Positions 18,624 through 27,794 of a stretch of DNA of 35,378 nucleotides are shown in pieces. The notes below the pieces were generated by a model. That model was not told the DNA's origin and made no database searches. It saw only the letters and a program-made list of their open reading frames with translations. The position numbers and the translations under genes are program-made. The stretch lies in NCBI GenBank assembly GCA_031292435.1, contig JARLHD010000422.1:1-35378 (forward strand), in the 5' to 3' direction. The stretch's first letter is position 1. Each line of letters begins with the position of its first letter. Source of the stretch: Ignavibacteriaceae bacterium (GTDB lineage Bacteria > Bacteroidota > Ignavibacteria > Ignavibacteriales > Ignavibacteriaceae).

Positions 18624-19253
18624 TCAGATAACCCTCCCCGGAACTCCAACAATTTTTTCATTTTCATTCACATTTTTTATTAACATTGTTTTACCCCCGA
18701 TGATTGCATTTTTACCAATGACAATATTTTGTTTTGTAGCGGCTCCAATACCAATCTCAACGCCTTCCATAATTTTTGTATGACCAGCCAAGCAAACACC
18801 GGGAGCTAAAGTAGAGCAACTTGAAATCAGAATATCATGACCTAAAGCGCAATTCATATTAATAATAACAAAGTCACCAATGACAGTATTATAATTTATA
18901 GAAACCCCCGGATAAATAATAACACCTTTTCCTACCTTAACGTTCTCCGACAGCCAAGTATTTTTTGATATAAAAGAAGGGAAGTTAAAATTGTAAGGGA
19001 GTAACTTCTTAATAATACTAATTTTGTTTTGGGGAGATGCAATACCAAGCACAATATTTACATTTTTATCATTAAATGCTGCTAATTCAGAGATAGGTCC
19101 AATAATTTTATAATTAAATATTTCTTTCCCAATTTTTTGAGGATCATCATCAAGGAATCCCAAGATTTTAAATTCAGGTTCAAATAATCCAAGATTATTG
19201 GCAATGAATCCGCCTACGCTGCCAGCCCCAATTATTAATAAATCGTTATTCAT
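18624..19253 (-). CDS. pglD: PglD-like sugar N-acetyltransferase
   Basis: A 209-residue protein with an N-terminal Rossmann-like domain (LLIIGAGSVGG, 5-15) and a C-terminal left-handed beta-helix built of hexapeptide repeats (about 100-195). NMNCALGHD (132-140) contains H139, which matches the catalytic base of PglD/NeuD enzymes, and the protein ends VGVPGRVI. It should acetylate the C4 amine of the UDP-4-amino sugar with acetyl-CoA. It lies directly between PglC- and PglE-like genes, the arrangement expected for UDP-diacetylbacillosamine synthesis. Confidence 0.92.
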   Translation of the reverse strand: MNNDLLIIGAGSVGGFIANNLGLFEPEFKILGFLDDDPQKIGKEIFNYKIIGPISELAAFNDKNVNIVLGIASPQNKISIIKKLLPYNFNFPSFISKNTWLSENVKVGKGVIIYPGVSINYNTVIGDFVIINMNCALGHDILISSCSTLAPGVCLAGHTKIMEGVEIGIGAATKQNIVIGKNAIIGGKTMLIKNVNENEKIVGVPGRVI

Positions 19254-19286
19254 ATTTATTTTGAAGAGTAAGTTAATAAAGAAAAA

Positions 19287-19892
19287 TTAATTAGTTCCAT
19301 CAAAGGGTACCATCGGTCTTTCATTGCTTTGATTTATCCCTGTTTTCTTTATTACATTTTGAATGGTTAATAAAAATATTTTCATATCGAGAATAAAGCT
19401 AAGATTTTCAACATAATAGATATCAAGATCAAATTTTTGATTCCAACTTATTGAATTTCTTCCATTAACCTGAGCCCACCCTGTAATACCCGGCTTGACC
19501 AGATGCCTTAAACGATGTTTTTCATTATATAAAGGAATGTACCTGAATAATAAAGGTCGTGGTCCAATTAAACTCATCTGACCGATAAAGACATTGAATA
19601 ATTGAGGAATTTCATCGAGCGAGGTTTTTCTAATTAAATTGCCAATACCAGTAATTCTTTCATTATCTGGAAGCAGATTTCCAAACTGGTCCCTCTTTTC
19701 ATTCATAGTTCTAAATTTTAATATTTTGAATTCTTTCTCATTAAGTCCCGGTCTTATTTGGGAAAAGATGGGTTTCCCATTATTTGATAAATAAAGAACA
19801 ATAGTAATAATTGCAAATAAAGGAGAGAGAATAAGGATTCCGAAAAAAGCTATAGTAAAATCAATCAGCCTTTTAAAGAAATTTTTATACAT
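19287..19892 (-). CDS. pglC: PglC-like phosphoglycosyltransferase (initiating enzyme)
   Basis: A 201-residue monotopic phosphoglycosyltransferase, the size of PglC and without the extra N-terminal helices of WcaJ-type enzymes. One reentrant hydrophobic helix at about 11-35 is followed by the catalytic dyad D93-E94 in KTSLDEIPQLFNVF. FKILKFRTM, MSLIGPRPLL and VKPGITGWAQVNGRN are all family motifs. It transfers a sugar phosphate from UDP-sugar to undecaprenyl phosphate and so starts the repeat unit at the inner membrane. Its neighbours suggest the substrate is UDP-diacetylbacillosamine or a close relative. It is the only initiating enzyme I see in the window. Confidence 0.94.
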   Translation of the reverse strand: MYKNFFKRLIDFTIAFFGILILSPLFAIITIVLYLSNNGKPIFSQIRPGLNEKEFKILKFRTMNEKRDQFGNLLPDNERITGIGNLIRKTSLDEIPQLFNVFIGQMSLIGPRPLLFRYIPLYNEKHRLRHLVKPGITGWAQVNGRNSISWNQKFDLDIYYVENLSFILDMKIFLLTIQNVIKKTGINQSNERPMVPFDGTN

Positions 19893-19945
19893 ACATATCT
19901 GAAATCTAATTAGGGATGAGTTAACAATAGTAATACGAGTGCAAA

Positions 19946-21307
19946 TTATAATTTCTTAACATAAGTACTAGCAACTTTTTTACGTTTACCCGAAGCAAGT
20001 AACGGTATTTCAGTAACATATTCAATATTCACTAATGCATCATTCCCAAAAAAGCTTTTAAATTCGGTTAATAATTCATGTTCCCGCTTGAAAACACTAT
20101 CGGTATTTAACTTAATCAAGTATTTTTTTTCATCTTCCTGTATGACCTGATATTGTTTTAACTCAGTGTATTTCCACATATTTTTATATACCAAGTATGA
20201 GGAGAGCAGATTTCCACCAGTATCATAAATCAGGTCTAATTTTCTTCCTTCCAGGTTTTTCAGGACAGGGATTTTTATATTATTTCCAATTACATAGGAC
20301 ATGGAAGCCACATCACCCGTATCATATCTAATCATAGGCATAGAATAATTAAAAAGATCAGTAATAACTATTCTTCCAATTTCATCTGACTTTAATACTT
20401 CATCTCTGTGCATATCAAATATTTCAATAAAATAACTTGCAGAATTTATATAATATTCATCAGCACCATTTTTACTTTGCTGAGCAATAATTCCATTTTC
20501 AAGATTTGAATATCTAGATAATACAGGGACTGAGAAATATTTTGTCATAGAATCTTTTGTATACTGACTTAATGATTCTGAAATGGCTATTATAGATTTA
20601 ACATTACCATTTATGACATCCTTTCCAATTTTATCAAGATATTGACATATAATATCAAATGCAGATGCATAACCCAGAATATTTTTTGCTGATTTACTTT
20701 GGGTTAATAATTTAATAAAATTATTTATTGAAATATCATTCAATTTCAAAACATCAACCGGAAAAATATTCTGCATCCATCTCTGAACCGGACATTTTTT
20801 ATTATTTTCACTCCAAATTTTCAAGTAATAAAGTTCCTCACCGATATTGTAACCTGCTATTTCGGCGAAATAAATAGTATCAGCGTAATTTCTCATTCGT
20901 TTGTTTATATCATGGTAAACCTTAAATGGAGTACCTGTTGACCCACTTGTTACAATTGGTACAATTTTCTTATTTTTATATGTATCGGACCTAAATTCCT
21001 CAAAGTTTTCTCTTATTAAATTTTTGTTAATAAGGGGAAAATCGTTTAATGAATTAAAGCCTTTTAGTTTTTTATAAAAGGGTGTGGTGTTAACAGCATG
21101 GTAAAGTAAGTTCTTTAAGTTTTTTTCCTGTTTTCGTTTAGATTCTTCAGAGAATAAATCTTCAAGGATAAAACTTATTTCATTATAATGCTTTAATTGA
21201 TTTCCACCCTTTAAAACATCTAAAGACCAAAATGCATATTTTCTAAATTTATTGATCAACTTATTTATACTATTTAAAACCAGTTTAATTTTCCGAGGTT
21301 GATGCAA
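19946..21307 (-). CDS. CapK/PaaK-type adenylate-forming enzyme
   Basis: A 453-residue member of the phenylacetate-CoA ligase/CapK branch of adenylate-forming enzymes. The ATP-binding loop IVTSGSTGTPFKVY is at about 118-131, MPMIRYDTGDVASM near 325 matches the family's YRTGD motif, and a C-terminal lid domain follows. Members activate a carboxylic acid as an acyl-adenylate; CapK proteins occur in capsule loci with poorly defined substrates. No signal peptide is seen. The start appears to be TTG at 21307: an in-frame TGA lies directly before it and no ATG occurs in the first 100 codons. It overlaps the deacetylase-like gene by 23 bp. A fatty, hydroxy or amino acid substrate is only inferred. 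Confidence 0.85.
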   Translation of the reverse strand: MHQPRKIKLVLNSINKLINKFRKYAFWSLDVLKGGNQLKHYNEISFILEDLFSEESKRKQEKNLKNLLYHAVNTTPFYKKLKGFNSLNDFPLINKNLIRENFEEFRSDTYKNKKIVPIVTSGSTGTPFKVYHDINKRMRNYADTIYFAEIAGYNIGEELYYLKIWSENNKKCPVQRWMQNIFPVDVLKLNDISINNFIKLLTQSKSAKNILGYASAFDIICQYLDKIGKDVINGNVKSIIAISESLSQYTKDSMTKYFSVPVLSRYSNLENGIIAQQSKNGADEYYINSASYFIEIFDMHRDEVLKSDEIGRIVITDLFNYSMPMIRYDTGDVASMSYVIGNNIKIPVLKNLEGRKLDLIYDTGGNLLSSYLVYKNMWKYTELKQYQVIQEDEKKYLIKLNTDSVFKREHELLTEFKSFFGNDALVNIEYVTEIPLLASGKRKKVASTYVKKL

Positions 21308-22409
21308 TCAGATCACCAAGTTCATTTGAAGTCATAAATTCTACATCCGGCCATTTTTTTATAATTTCTTTAAGCAACCTTCCTAATATATTCAATCCTT
21401 TTTCGCGATTTGCCGGTTCGATATGGCCAGAGAAATTAACACGATGAGAGCTAATATTGGCGGGTTTATTCCATCTAAAAGATGTTTCAATTTGTTTTAG
21501 ACAATAGTCTACCCAATCCCTGGATCGATCAGCTCCAGGCTCAAAGACACAATTCCTAATCAAATAGATTTGATCATATTCATTCTTTTTCCCCAAGGCA
21601 TTATATATTTTTTTAAATTTTCCATTCCCCTGGTGTTCATTTTTGATAATTGGGGTGTCGATATATTGTATCCCACCATCCTTCAAGGTTTGCTCCAGGC
21701 AATGGTGCGAGCAGGCACCCGGAGCATTAAAATTATTTGCCCGGAATCCGAAAACTTTTTCAAATACCTTCAGCCCATCTTTTATAATTTCCATCAAATA
21801 TTTGTTTTCTGAAAAATCATTAAAATCAAATGCTGCATTGTATGAAATTGTTGAATATTTTTTTTTTGAAATAGCACCCAAAGACATATTATTAAGGGAA
21901 ACAATAATTTCTTTATCAAATTCATGGAGTCCTTCCATCAAAACCTTAATGTTAAGATGTTCCCTGCCATGAAACTGGGGGTAAATTAATTTTTTATGAA
22001 TTCCATCTTTCCACAAATCAAATACATTATTATAGCCTGTTAATTTATTATAAGTATCCGGCAGAAGTTCATAGTAATAATCTGTATAATGAGTATCATG
22101 CATTTTTTCAAAATCAATATTAGCTGGCACAGTAAAGGCTGTAAAAACCGGATTATTCCCATTTTTATCTTTTACCGATATTAAAGTATCATATAAGCCC
22201 GTAAGATCATCTGCATCTTCCAAAGCATCAAATTGATCAAACCTATTTTTAGTTACATTAAGTCCAGCTTTCTGCATAGAATCCCTTGCAGTCTTTGATG
22301 CTATCCTAACATTCCCATAATCATCAATTGAAAAAACGACAATTTTGCGTTTAGTCCTCCATCCGAAAATATTCTTAAGGTTATTTTTAATTAAAGTTAC
22401 CGGTTTCAA
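21285..22409 (-). CDS. Polysaccharide deacetylase-like protein (CE4-like)
   Basis: A 374-residue protein with a divergent NodB/CE4 layout. SIDDYG gives the Asp pair D29-D30, and FHGREH gives H147-x3-H151, the classical metal-binding H-x3-H. FRANNFNAPGACSHHC and SSHRVNFSGHI follow as later motifs. CE4 enzymes remove N- or O-acetyl groups from sugars with a divalent metal. No signal peptide is visible, so it probably acts in the cytoplasm on a lipid-linked or nucleotide sugar, unlike many secreted deacetylases. The start is TTG at 22409; there is no ATG nearby. It overlaps the CapK-like gene by 23 bp. Confidence 0.78.
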   Translation of the reverse strand: MKPVTLIKNNLKNIFGWRTKRKIVVFSIDDYGNVRIASKTARDSMQKAGLNVTKNRFDQFDALEDADDLTGLYDTLISVKDKNGNNPVFTAFTVPANIDFEKMHDTHYTDYYYELLPDTYNKLTGYNNVFDLWKDGIHKKLIYPQFHGREHLNIKVLMEGLHEFDKEIIVSLNNMSLGAISKKKYSTISYNAAFDFNDFSENKYLMEIIKDGLKVFEKVFGFRANNFNAPGACSHHCLEQTLKDGGIQYIDTPIIKNEHQGNGKFKKIYNALGKKNEYDQIYLIRNCVFEPGADRSRDWVDYCLKQIETSFRWNKPANISSHRVNFSGHIEPANREKGLNILGRLLKEIIKKWPDVEFMTSNELGDLIASTSEN

Positions 22410-22423
22410 AATGTAATTTATTT

Positions 22424-23608
22424 TCAGGAAATTGTTTTTATAATAGATTCATATGCTAAACCGGCAGTAAGGAATTTTTCAAAATATCTTCTTCCATTAG
22501 CACCCATAGTTTTTCTCAGTGATGAATCCCGATAAAGTTTGTCGAAATTTGATTTAAATGATTGATGGTCTCCAGCATAGGACCATAAACCAGCTTTTGC
22601 TTCATCCAATACTTTATTATAATCTGTAGCTTTATCAATAGAAGCAAGAACAGGGATTCCTACATTAAAATAGTCTAATGTTTTACTAGGAATATTTGGA
22701 ATCGTAAAGTCCTGATGCAAACTAATTAATCCTAACTGACACCGGCTAATAAGAGTTTGATATTTCTGTTTACTAATAGTTCCCATCAATTTAATATTTC
22801 TAATATTTTGCTTTTTAATATCCATTTCGATTTTTTTAATCTGGACACCTTCTCCAAGCAATATGAATTCAACATCATGATATTCTTCACAATCCTTTGC
22901 AAGTTTCAGAACATTTTCAAGTTGTTGAGATTTACCCATATTTCCCCCGAAGACTACAACGAATTTATTCTCAATATTGAATTCTCTTAAAATATTTGTA
23001 TTTGAAATTTCATAATCCTCATATAATTTCTGGTAATTATGAAGGATATGGAGCTTGTTACCTGATAGTAGAGGATTATGTCTAATTATATAATCTATAT
23101 TGCCCTGAGACATACATCCAATAAAATCGGCTACCCTATAGAGCTTTCGTTCCTTAGAACGAAAATACAGATGCAAAATGCTTTTTCCTTTCATAATACC
23201 AAGATCAACAGCATTCTGAGGAAAAATATCCCGGAGGATAAGATAAAACTTTGAATTATGTTCTTTTTTTAAGCGGGAAGCTAAATCGACCAAAGTAATT
23301 GGAGGAGTAGCACTGATAATCAAATCAAATTGAACCCGCGGATAGAATTTATGGAGAGCTTTTTTAAACTGGAAAGGTAAAAGAATATTTGAAATACCTT
23401 TCAAAAAGTTAGGAACATTTTTTATAGGTAACGTCTTAACTCGCAAGATCTTGATACCATTTTCAACCTTTATACCAGTTGACCCTATTCCAGGGGCTAA
23501 GACATAAATTTCATGACCATTCCTAACAAATTCTTCCACTAACGCGGTGTACATGTTAAAGGATGTATTCATATCTGGAAAAACAAACATTAAGAAAAGA
23601 ACACGCAT
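22424..23608 (-). CDS. Glycosyltransferase family 4, WbuB-like
   Basis: A 394-residue GT-B transferase with an N-terminus (LFLMFVFPDMNTSFNMYTALVE) and internal LRDIFPQNAVDLGIM that resemble WbuB-type enzymes, which transfer N-acetyl-L-fucosamine in several O-antigens. The donor domain has VVFGGNMGKSQQLENVLKLA and NIPSKTLDYFNVGIPVLAS; the usual E-x7-E is replaced by the PSK-x3-Y form typical of this subgroup. Because the locus makes UDP-L-FucNAc, it is the best candidate for the FucNAc transferase, an inference from family and context. It begins 12 bp after the preceding GT4 gene. Confidence 0.88.
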   Translation of the reverse strand: MRVLFLMFVFPDMNTSFNMYTALVEEFVRNGHEIYVLAPGIGSTGIKVENGIKILRVKTLPIKNVPNFLKGISNILLPFQFKKALHKFYPRVQFDLIISATPPITLVDLASRLKKEHNSKFYLILRDIFPQNAVDLGIMKGKSILHLYFRSKERKLYRVADFIGCMSQGNIDYIIRHNPLLSGNKLHILHNYQKLYEDYEISNTNILREFNIENKFVVVFGGNMGKSQQLENVLKLAKDCEEYHDVEFILLGEGVQIKKIEMDIKKQNIRNIKLMGTISKQKYQTLISRCQLGLISLHQDFTIPNIPSKTLDYFNVGIPVLASIDKATDYNKVLDEAKAGLWSYAGDHQSFKSNFDKLYRDSSLRKTMGANGRRYFEKFLTAGLAYESIIKTIS

Positions 23609-23620
23609 TAGTAATATCTT

Positions 23621-24841
23621 TTATGATAAATAGGTGCTTTGCAGGTTTTTGTAAAGCGAAATATATTTTTCAAATTGTTTGTCCTGATCGAATAATTCTT
23701 CGGCACGATTCCGGCAGTTTACTAAATAGCCTGACTTCCCATTTTCTAATATTGAATTTATCCGATCAAATAAAAGTTTATAGTTATTTAAAGGTACTAT
23801 ATAACCCACATCTTTAGTAATTAATTCCGGCATTGCACTAGTTTTATAGACTACAGAAGGAATACCGCAAGCCATAGCTTCGGCTGTCACCATACCAAAT
23901 GTTTCCGCAATTGACAGATTAACAAAAACATCAGCCAGGTTGTAAAATTTTGCAAGTTCCTCAATACTGTTAGTACGTTCTATTCCAATAATATTACAAG
24001 GCAGATGTTTATTGAATTTTTTAGCTGTGCCTATTAAAATAATAACCTGGTTTTTTTTTATAATTTTACTTAATTCAATAAAAGAATCCAGACCTTTACC
24101 ATCCGACCAAATATTTGCTACACCCAAAATAATTTGTTTTCCCTCAAGACCTTTTTCCTTTTTGAATTTTAAAGAATCAGATGGTTTAAAAACCGAGAGA
24201 TCAACGCCATTATAAAAGGTTTGTACTGGAAGGGCTTGCATAAAGGAATCCTTTACCTGATTTTCCAACCATTTAGACACGGTAACTAACTGCAAATTAT
24301 GAGTGGTGGTAAAGAGTGCTTTTTTTTTCTGAAAGTTAGATTTTGAATTATCAAAGAAATAAGACTGCGGATAAATACTCTTCAAAGGGCAATGGTGACA
24401 TTCAGTTTTCCATTTAATGCAATTTACTCTTTCATAGTAGCAGCAATGACCCGTAAATGACCAACAATCGTGTAAAGTCCATACAATTGGCTTCTTCCAA
24501 TCTTTCAGAAAATGAAATAGAACTGTAATATCCAAATAATATCCATGCAAATTATGCAGATGGATTATATCAGGGTTAATTTGTTGAATTTGTTTTATAA
24601 AAGTAATTGTCGCGGTTTTAGAATGAAACCCATTAGTATCAAACAACCTTGTCTGCAAAACATGATTGAACTGATCCCACTTGTTTCCAATTTTGATTAT
24701 TTGGGATTTGCCAGGGTTTACCGATCTTCCATAAGCAAAATAACTTTCACCACCATTTTTAATTACAGTAATTCCGATTCCCTCAGCAATTCTACCTGTA
24801 CTGCCAGAATTTAATGTAGAATTGATTTGTAATACCTTCAT
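23621..24841 (-). CDS. Glycosyltransferase family 4 with a cysteine-rich insert
   Basis: A 406-residue GT-B transferase. The N-terminus INSTLNSGSTGRIAEGIG is the acceptor-loop region, and PDIIHLHNLHGYYLDI (90-105) is the central motif. A cluster of six cysteines at 126-151 (HDCWSFTGHCC, NCIKW, ECHHCP) recalls a metal-binding knuckle; this pattern recurs in GT4 enzymes of this type. The donor domain has VANIWSDGKGLDSF and E-x7-E in AETFGMVTAEAMA (E313, E321). The ATG is 13 bp after the previous gene. Sugar and linkage are unknown. Confidence 0.9.
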   Translation of the reverse strand: MKVLQINSTLNSGSTGRIAEGIGITVIKNGGESYFAYGRSVNPGKSQIIKIGNKWDQFNHVLQTRLFDTNGFHSKTATITFIKQIQQINPDIIHLHNLHGYYLDITVLFHFLKDWKKPIVWTLHDCWSFTGHCCYYERVNCIKWKTECHHCPLKSIYPQSYFFDNSKSNFQKKKALFTTTHNLQLVTVSKWLENQVKDSFMQALPVQTFYNGVDLSVFKPSDSLKFKKEKGLEGKQIILGVANIWSDGKGLDSFIELSKIIKKNQVIILIGTAKKFNKHLPCNIIGIERTNSIEELAKFYNLADVFVNLSIAETFGMVTAEAMACGIPSVVYKTSAMPELITKDVGYIVPLNNYKLLFDRINSILENGKSGYLVNCRNRAEELFDQDKQFEKYISLYKNLQSTYLS

Positions 24842-24854
24842 AATTTTATGTTTA

Positions 24855-25910
24855 TTAATTAACCAGGAAATCCAGGTATTGTTGGGCCATTTTATCGAAA
24901 AAATAGTTTTCCCTGACTTTATATGCTTCTAATGAAAGATTCATCCGAAATTCAGTATCATTAATTAATCTTTTAATGGCATTACACAATTCTTTTTCAT
25001 CTCCTGTTTTAAATAATAACCCATTAGTTCCGTTCTGAATAATATCTCCCGGGCCGGCAATACAATCACTACTAATACAAGCCAGGGGGACGGACATAGC
25101 TTCTATCAAGGCATTGGGAAAACCTTCATAGAGAGAAGGCAGGACAAATATTTCTGATTTTCCCAATATTTCACTAAAATCTTTCATATAACCATAAAAC
25201 AATACTCTATCCGAAATTCCTAACCGTTTAGCTTCATTAATCAACTCCTGCTTTTTATTACCACCCCCAATAATATGTAAAGTCCAATCCTTTTGGTCAA
25301 GTTGTGCGAAAGCTTTAAGCAGAATCGAATGCCCTTTTTCACCAGATAAACGTCCTACAGTTACAATTTGTTTTTTCTTAATTGAAATATCAGTATCTAT
25401 AACATTTACTGCGTTTGGAATTACTTTAATGTTCTTCGCTTTTGTTTTTTTAAAAAGGATTTCTCCGGCAATACTTGTTTGAGAAATTATTCCGGTAGTA
25501 TATTTATATAATAATTTTCTTGCAGTCTCTAACATTCTTCCCAAATATAAATTTGGTCCCATTCTATCAGAGATGAACAAGGGTTTATTCAAAAACCATG
25601 TTGAAAGAATTATGTAAGAATTAAACCATTCACCAAAACATAAAATTACATCAGGGTTTATAATTCGAATTGATCTGCGGATATATGGAATAATAATAAC
25701 TGCGTACAAAAGCCGGTGATATTTCTTCCTTTCAAAACCAGGCCAAAACAATTTTATTTTATAATCAAGTTCGAAGAAAATATCAGTTTTAAAAAGATTT
25801 ATAATAGTAACCTGATGTCCTTTTGAAGAGAAATAATTGGCAAGACTGGTTAAGGAACGTTCCATCCCTCCCCCAGCAAGACCGGTACTAATTAAACAGA
25901 TTTTTTTCAC
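24855..25910 (-). CDS. Glycosyltransferase family 4 (PglA/PglJ-like)
   Basis: A 351-residue GT-B transferase with the acceptor loop STGLAGGGMERSLTSLA (8-24). The donor domain shows VGRLSGEKGHSILLKAF (R187, K192) and E-x7-E in YEGFPNALIEAM (E262, E270), followed by SSDCIAGPGDII, a signature common in GalNAc and Gal transferases such as PglA/PglJ. Together with the epimerase at 16474-17475, a GalNAc donor is plausible but not shown. The start appears to be GTG at 25910, where the KKICLIS strand begins. The gene is 36 bp from its upstream neighbour. Confidence 0.9.
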   Translation of the reverse strand: MKKICLISTGLAGGGMERSLTSLANYFSSKGHQVTIINLFKTDIFFELDYKIKLFWPGFERKKYHRLLYAVIIIPYIRRSIRIINPDVILCFGEWFNSYIILSTWFLNKPLFISDRMGPNLYLGRMLETARKLLYKYTTGIISQTSIAGEILFKKTKAKNIKVIPNAVNVIDTDISIKKKQIVTVGRLSGEKGHSILLKAFAQLDQKDWTLHIIGGGNKKQELINEAKRLGISDRVLFYGYMKDFSEILGKSEIFVLPSLYEGFPNALIEAMSVPLACISSDCIAGPGDIIQNGTNGLLFKTGDEKELCNAIKRLINDTEFRMNLSLEAYKVRENYFFDKMAQQYLDFLVN

Positions 25911-25946
25911 TATAGATGCGTCACCAGAATAAGGGAGCTTTTCAGG

Positions 25947-27155
25947 TTAGTTTAAAATAATTTTATTTATAAAACCGTAGAGTTTTTTACTGTGTTTATT
26001 GTAATGAAAAACATTTTGAGCCAATAAGAATCCATTATTACCAATTTGTTTTGCTTTATCAGGGTTTTGGTATAAGAAAATAATTGCATCGGCAATACCA
26101 TTTATGTCATTTGGTTTAACAATGAGAGCATTCTTTTTATCTGTAAAATATTTGGGTATCTCGCCCGTTTCGGAAGCAATAACAGGGACTTTATTGATTA
26201 AATAATTTGTCAGTTTTGTAGGGAAATTATAATTATTCTGAGAATTCAATGGTTTGTTAACTATCGTCATCAGACAATTCTTTAGTAAAAAATCCAAATC
26301 TTCATTTGATAAATAATCAGTAAAGAATATTTCATCTACTAATCCCAGATCCTCAATAATTTTTTTATATAATTTCGTATCATTTATTAAAGCATTTTTT
26401 CTTGTGAAATAAAATTTCAATTTTCCTTTACCGATGACCTGAATTGCCCGATGAAAAGCCACTATAACTTTAGAAATGCCATCTTTTCTTTCACTAATAT
26501 CGCCAGCATGTAAAATAAATGGTATGTCTCTTATCGAATCAAAATTTGAAACATGATTTGAGTTAGAAATCTGATAATCATCTGTTAAGATAGGAACCCT
26601 AATGATGCTTGATTTTCGAGAAGCATATTTTTTTACCAGATATTCCAAAGATTCTGATATTACCACGAACCCATCTATTAAATACCAGGTAATGTTCCTT
26701 TGGAGCCATTGTTTAATTTTGCGAACAAAAACAATTTCACGAGAGGTTGATTGCATAGAGTAAGGATTTTCATTTTGCTCAATGATAATCCTGATATGGG
26801 AAAACTTGAAATAAAGAGCATAAACAAGTAACCAAAACCCCTGAAAACCAATCAACCATACTGTATTGTTTTCTTTGGCTTCCTTTTTTAATGGTAACAT
26901 CAGCAAGAACGGATCAATAAACCATAACTGCAACCGTCGTAATATATAATTACTGCTTAGGCTATTGGCAGCAATGGAACGATATGTCAAATTTTGACTT
27001 TTGCCTGATATATTATTGGGATTCCCTGATCTCGGCATAAGAATATTTACTCTACAACCTTCTGCTACCAATCCTTTACAATAAAGATTAAGCCTATAGG
27101 CCATAGCCTGATTCCCGTCCGGGAATTCTCCTTTATATGCAATAGTAATCAGCAA
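25947..27155 (-). CDS. Glycosyltransferase family 4, divergent
   Basis: A 402-residue GT-B protein beginning LITIAYKGEFPDGNQAMAYRL, a GT4-like acceptor loop. The donor domain contains PFILHAGDISERKDGISKVIVAF and YNFPTKLTNYLINKVPVIAS, in which the two glutamates of E-x7-E are absent (Asn is in the second position), followed by GEIPKYF. This PTK/PSK form occurs in a GT4 subgroup, so the protein may still be active. The start is TTG at 27155, immediately after the stop of the acyltransferase gene (1 bp gap), which implies termination-reinitiation. Specificity is unknown. Confidence 0.84.
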   Translation of the reverse strand: MLITIAYKGEFPDGNQAMAYRLNLYCKGLVAEGCRVNILMPRSGNPNNISGKSQNLTYRSIAANSLSSNYILRRLQLWFIDPFLLMLPLKKEAKENNTVWLIGFQGFWLLVYALYFKFSHIRIIIEQNENPYSMQSTSREIVFVRKIKQWLQRNITWYLIDGFVVISESLEYLVKKYASRKSSIIRVPILTDDYQISNSNHVSNFDSIRDIPFILHAGDISERKDGISKVIVAFHRAIQVIGKGKLKFYFTRKNALINDTKLYKKIIEDLGLVDEIFFTDYLSNEDLDFLLKNCLMTIVNKPLNSQNNYNFPTKLTNYLINKVPVIASETGEIPKYFTDKKNALIVKPNDINGIADAIIFLYQNPDKAKQIGNNGFLLAQNVFHYNKHSKKLYGFINKIILN

Positions 27156-27156
27156 A

Positions 27157-27744
27157 TTACAATGACCGCATGATTTTACAAGGATTACCTGCAGCTATAA
27201 CATTTGCCGGGATACTCCTGACAACTAAACTATTCGCTCCTATTACTGTATTTTCTCCTATGCTGACTCCTTTCAGAACTGTTACATTGACACCCAACCA
27301 AACATTATTGCCAATCTGAATTGGGGAGGGCTTTCCTGATCTCGGATCATCCATATGCCAATCTGAATCAGTTATTAATGTATTAGCACCACATCTAACA
27401 TTATCGCCAAGGGTAATATTATCGAAGCAACCAATTACAGTCCCACTGAAACCACATCCATTGCCAATAATTAATTTGCTTCCACTTTCACCAATTGAAG
27501 AAAAGATGCAAGGTCTATTAATACCTATCAGGTTCGAAGTATGTTTTGATTTAAAAGTACAATCATTCCCAATTTGTATTGAATCTTTACTTCCATGAAC
27601 AAATTTAGTCCAACCATTAAAATTACAACCCTTTCCTATAGTAATACCTTTTAACCGAACCATTATTAACATACATAGAGTACAAATTTTGCTACAATAT
27701 AAATGGTATAGATGATCTATTCGATTAATAATGCTATTTATCAT
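27157..27744 (-). CDS. Hexapeptide-repeat O-acyltransferase (LacA/NodL/CysE-like)
   Basis: A 195-residue left-handed beta-helix acyltransferase. Hexapeptide repeats start near residue 35 (ITIGKGCNF) and run to the C-terminus; TDSDWHMDD in the middle contains the catalytic-type His, and GNNVWLGVNVTVLKGVSIGE and AAGNPCKIMRSL are typical of the WcaF/NodL/maltose-acetyltransferase group. It probably acetylates a hydroxyl of a repeat-unit sugar in the cytoplasm using acetyl-CoA. A short hydrophobic stretch near 15-30 could bring it to the membrane. It lies between two GT4 genes, with 1 bp to the next. Confidence 0.9.
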   Translation of the reverse strand: MINSIINRIDHLYHLYCSKICTLCMLIMVRLKGITIGKGCNFNGWTKFVHGSKDSIQIGNDCTFKSKHTSNLIGINRPCIFSSIGESGSKLIIGNGCGFSGTVIGCFDNITLGDNVRCGANTLITDSDWHMDDPRSGKPSPIQIGNNVWLGVNVTVLKGVSIGENTVIGANSLVVRSIPANVIAAGNPCKIMRSL

Positions 27745-27794
27745 TTTTAGATTACTGAGATATAGGATTTAAGAAATGCAATCAGGTGATTTAT

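Noticed and set aside
25947..27155. Loss of the E-x7-E motif suggesting an inactive glycosyltransferase
   Set aside because: A PSK/PTK-x3-Y form replaces this motif in a GT4 subgroup, and the WbuB-like protein here has the same form, so inactivity is not supported.
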